Below the pieces are notes generated by a model, which saw only the letters and a list, made by a program, of their open reading frames with translations, did no database searches and had not been told where the DNA came from. Of a DNA stretch of 64,000 nucleotides, positions 61,446 through 64,000 are shown one piece after another. This DNA is from Nostoc sp. 'Peltigera membranacea cyanobiont' 210A. GTDB taxonomy: Bacteria > Cyanobacteriota > Cyanobacteriia > Cyanobacteriales > Nostocaceae. The stretch is from assembly GCF_002246015.1 (NCBI RefSeq), contig NZ_NOLJ01000006.1, positions 190,232 through 254,231 on the forward strand, read 5' to 3'. The translations under genes and the position numbers were made by a program. Numbering within the stretch: position 1 is the stretch's first letter; each line of letters starts with the position of its first letter.

Positions 61446-64000
61446 TTATACTTGGTCTAACATCTTGACTTTAGCTACTGATTTTCTAGCTGCGACCTGA
61501 TGAATCGGCAACTCAACCACAAACTCTGTACCTTTGCCAAGTTCAGATTGGCAGTATATTTTGCCGTTATGTTTTTCTGTGACTATCTGGTAGCTGATAG
61601 ACAGTCCCAGTCCTGTGCCTTTACCGACAACCTTGGTAGTAAAAAATGGATCGAACAGTCGAGAGAGGACTTTTTCATCTATGCCGAATCCGTTGTCGGC
61701 GATGCGAATTACAATCCAATCTTTATTGAGCAGGGAGGTAGAAATTAGGATTTTGCTAGGGTTTTTTACCAGCGCTTCAGAAGATTCCTGCATGGTTCGT
61801 TCTTCTAGAGCATCAATGGCATTGGACAGCAAATTCATAAATACCTGATTCAACTGACCGGGATAGCATTCTATTAGAGGTAGAGTACCATAATCTTTGC
61901 TCACATGAATGGTAAGGCTATCAGCTGAGGGCTTCAAACGGTTTTGCAAAATCATCAATGTACTGTCGATGCCTTCGTGAATATTTGCTGGCTTGAAGTC
62001 AGCTTCATCTAGGCGTGAGAAGTTCCGCAAAGAGGTGACAATTTCGCAAATGCGCTCAGTACCAACCTGCATGGATTGGAATAATTTAGGTAAGTCCTCG
62101 AACAAATACTCGATTTCAGCTTTATTGAAAAACTCTTTGATCTCTGGTGCAGCATCGGGATAATGATGCCAAAAAAGCTCCACATAGCGAAGCAATTCTT
62201 GTGTGTATTGATGAGCGTGTTCCAAGTTGCCGTGGATGAAATTAATCGGGTTATTAATTTCATGGGCAACTCCCGCCACCAACTGCCCCAAGCTGGCCAT
62301 TTTTTCAGCGTGGATAATTTGCATTTGGGCTTTACGCAGCTCATTTAGTGTCTGTGCGAGTTGATTGGCTTCTTCACGAGTTTGACCCAGCAAATTAGAT
62401 TGTTGAAACAAGTTGGCTTGACGCAGCGCTACACTGAGTTGAGCCGCCACTTGGGTGACAAATTCCAATTCAGCTTCTTCCCAATGACGTGTATGGGTGC
62501 ATTGGTGAATGCACAACAACCCCCACAGTTCATCACCTTCCATCAATGGCACAATAATCTGTGCTTTGACTTGGAATCGCTCAATCACATCCAGATGAGG
62601 GACTTTGGAGCCAACGCTGTTGACATCAGATATTACTTGCACTTGCCCTTGGCGATATTGCGCTGCGTATTGATCGCCGAAGCAATAGTCTTGCACCTTC
62701 ACAGCGAGGGCAGAATCGAACTTGGGCAACACATCTTCAGCAATAAATTCACCGCTGCAAAAACCGACATTCGGATCAAAACGGAAAATACCGACTCGAT
62801 CTGTATTTAGCGATCGCCTTATTTCCTGTACTGTAGTCTTAAAGATCGTCTCCAAATCCAAGGATTCCCGAATTTTGACGACCAAATCAAATAAAATCCG
62901 GCGCTGTTCAGCCGATTGTTGCAGTTCATCAGCGCGAGTTTGAATTTGAGTCACCATTTGAGAACTTTGCAGTGCTACTCCCAGTTGGCTAGCAACCTGT
63001 CCCAAAAATTCCACTTCCACACTATCCCACTGGCGCGGTGCAGAATGTTGATAGGCAGCCAGCAATCCCCACAGATCCCGTCCTACAAAAATTGGGGTTA
63101 ACGCATAAGCGCGAATCTTGAACTGCTCCAAAATATCGAGGTGACAGCGCGAGTGTCCGGCTTGGTAGATATCCTCTACAGCAAAATTTTCGTTGTTGCC
63201 GTAGCGTCCGCCTTTGGTTTCTTGGAGATGGGTATCTTCCCAAACGAGATTTTTGCCAAAGGGATTGATGCTGTCCCACTGTGCCTCAACCATGCCGAAA
63301 TTACTGACGAATTCGCCACTCCAGTCTTCATTGAAACGATAAACGCCAACCCGCTCAACTCGCAGCAGTTTACATACTTCTTGGCAAGTAGTTTTTAGGA
63401 TTAAATCAATATTGAGGGAGGAGCGAATTTTCCCGACTACTTCAGTTAATGCTCGTTGCCGAGCGATCGCATCTTGCAGGGCAGAAGCTTGTTGTTTCGA
63501 CTGAGCCAAATTCTCGGCTTGCTGAATCGCGACTCCTAATTGTGCCCCTACTTGTCCAAGGAACTCCACTTCGTAATTTGCCCATTGGCGCGGCCCGGAG
63601 TGTTGATATGCTGCTATCAATCCCCACAGTTTTGGGCCGATGAAGATGGGCGCTAAGGTATATGCCCGAATCTTGAATTGCTCCAGAATGTCGATGTGAC
63701 AACGTGAGTGTCCGGCTTGGTAGATGTCGTTGACAACAAAACTTTCGTTATTGCGGTAGCGTCCACCTTTTGTCTCTTGGAGGTGGGTATCTTCCCAAAC
63801 TAGATTTTTGCCAAAGGGATGAATTCTATCCCACTGCGCCTCTACCATCCCGAATTGGCTGACAAATTCGCCACTCCAATCTTCATTAAAGCGGTAAATT
63901 GCTGCCCGCTCTAGCTTCAGGAGTTTGCAGAGTTCCTGACAGGCAGTGTCTAGAATAATTTCGGGATTCACAGAGGAGCGAATATTTCCTACCACTTCCG
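61446..64000 (-). CDS. Multi-GAF sensor histidine kinase (partial, N-terminus outside window)
   Basis: At least 850 residues; the frame is still open at the right edge, and the apparent GTG at 63993-63995 is internal, since the text before it continues a GAF repeat. Three GAF domains are visible, the first two nearly identical (VVGxIRSS, FGKNLVWEDTHLQETKGGRY, then CHxDILEQFKIRAY), followed by a HisKA with AHEINNPINFIHGNL (His near residue 585 of the visible part) and HATPase (GTGLGLSISYQIV). The bilin-binding Cys context (SRCHIDILEQ) fits a cyanobacteriochrome- or phytochrome-like GAF. It is probably a cytoplasmic light or redox sensor. Confidence 0.88.
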   Translation of the reverse strand, partial: EVVGNIRSSVNPEIILDTACQELCKLLKLERAAIYRFNEDWSGEFVSQFGMVEAQWDRIHPFGKNLVWEDTHLQETKGGRYRNNESFVVNDIYQAGHSRCHIDILEQFKIRAYTLAPIFIGPKLWGLIAAYQHSGPRQWANYEVEFLGQVGAQLGVAIQQAENLAQSKQQASALQDAIARQRALTEVVGKIRSSLNIDLILKTTCQEVCKLLRVERVGVYRFNEDWSGEFVSNFGMVEAQWDSINPFGKNLVWEDTHLQETKGGRYGNNENFAVEDIYQAGHSRCHLDILEQFKIRAYALTPIFVGRDLWGLLAAYQHSAPRQWDSVEVEFLGQVASQLGVALQSSQMVTQIQTRADELQQSAEQRRILFDLVVKIRESLDLETIFKTTVQEIRRSLNTDRVGIFRFDPNVGFCSGEFIAEDVLPKFDSALAVKVQDYCFGDQYAAQYRQGQVQVISDVNSVGSKVPHLDVIERFQVKAQIIVPLMEGDELWGLLCIHQCTHTRHWEEAELEFVTQVAAQLSVALRQANLFQQSNLLGQTREEANQLAQTLNELRKAQMQIIHAEKMASLGQLVAGVAHEINNPINFIHGNLEHAHQYTQELLRYVELFWHHYPDAAPEIKEFFNKAEIEYLFEDLPKLFQSMQVGTERICEIVTSLRNFSRLDEADFKPANIHEGIDSTLMILQNRLKPSADSLTIHVSKDYGTLPLIECYPGQLNQVFMNLLSNAIDALEERTMQESSEALVKNPSKILISTSLLNKDWIVIRIADNGFGIDEKVLSRLFDPFFTTKVVGKGTGLGLSISYQIVTEKHNGKIYCQSELGKGTEFVVELPIHQVAARKSVAKVKMLDQV

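Overview
The window looks like chromosomal DNA of a filamentous, Nostoc/Anabaena-type cyanobacterium. The signs are frequent HIP1 octamers (GCGATCGC), many heptameric short tandem repeats (STRR) and palindromic repeats between genes, and cyanobacterial families: PxcA, a CcmK-type shell protein, a PedR-like regulator, DUF3134, DUF1822, DUF928, DUF6816. Identification below rests on reading translated proteins and motifs; no database search was run.

Layout. 1-7.3 kb: a leftward run of seven genes resembling a conjugation/type IV secretion (VirB/Trb) core, including a VirB4-type ATPase, a pilin-like protein, VirB3/VirB5/VirB6-like proteins and two paralogous VirB8/TrbF-like proteins; the last runs off the left edge. 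7.9-16.2 kb: an exported GloVer-repeat protein (probable seven-bladed propeller), two small cyanobacterial proteins, MltA, PxcA and a degenerate UvrD/RecB-type helicase-like protein. 16.4-26.6 kb: a leftward stressosome-type operon (RsbR, RsbS, RsbT, RsbX-like phosphatase, then two large hybrid histidine kinases), with leucine-rich-repeat-variant (LRV) genes on both sides; the left LRV gene carries two compensating frameshifts. 26.7-39.1 kb: mixed single genes (MsrA, a PD-(D/E)XK nuclease, a Ser/Thr kinase, a truncated antitoxin, RmlB, a glycosyltransferase, a PedR-like regulator, a PfkB kinase, a polysaccharide deacetylase, an RnfD-like/DUF2330 pair).

39.2-47.9 kb: a rightward cluster combining a sigma-70-like factor, a TPR-CHAT caspase-like protein, a DUF1822 protein, a CHAT-CHASE2 membrane protein and an exported DUF928 protein. 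This is the best candidate here for a poorly described system: a possible extracellular sensor linked to caspase-like proteases and a dedicated sigma factor. 48-64 kb: housekeeping and single genes: oligopeptidase A, an ABC exporter, DUF6816, a CcmK paralogue, a heme-carrier-like protein, PhoH, KhpA-RpsP-Ffh, DUF1993, a DsbA/HCCA-isomerase-like protein and a multi-GAF sensor kinase cut by the right edge.

Dispersed repeats have moved into genes: two 27-bp palindromic units sit in frame in the helicase-like gene, a repeat composite sits in frame in the RnfD-like gene, and an STRR supplies the start codon of the heme-carrier-like gene.
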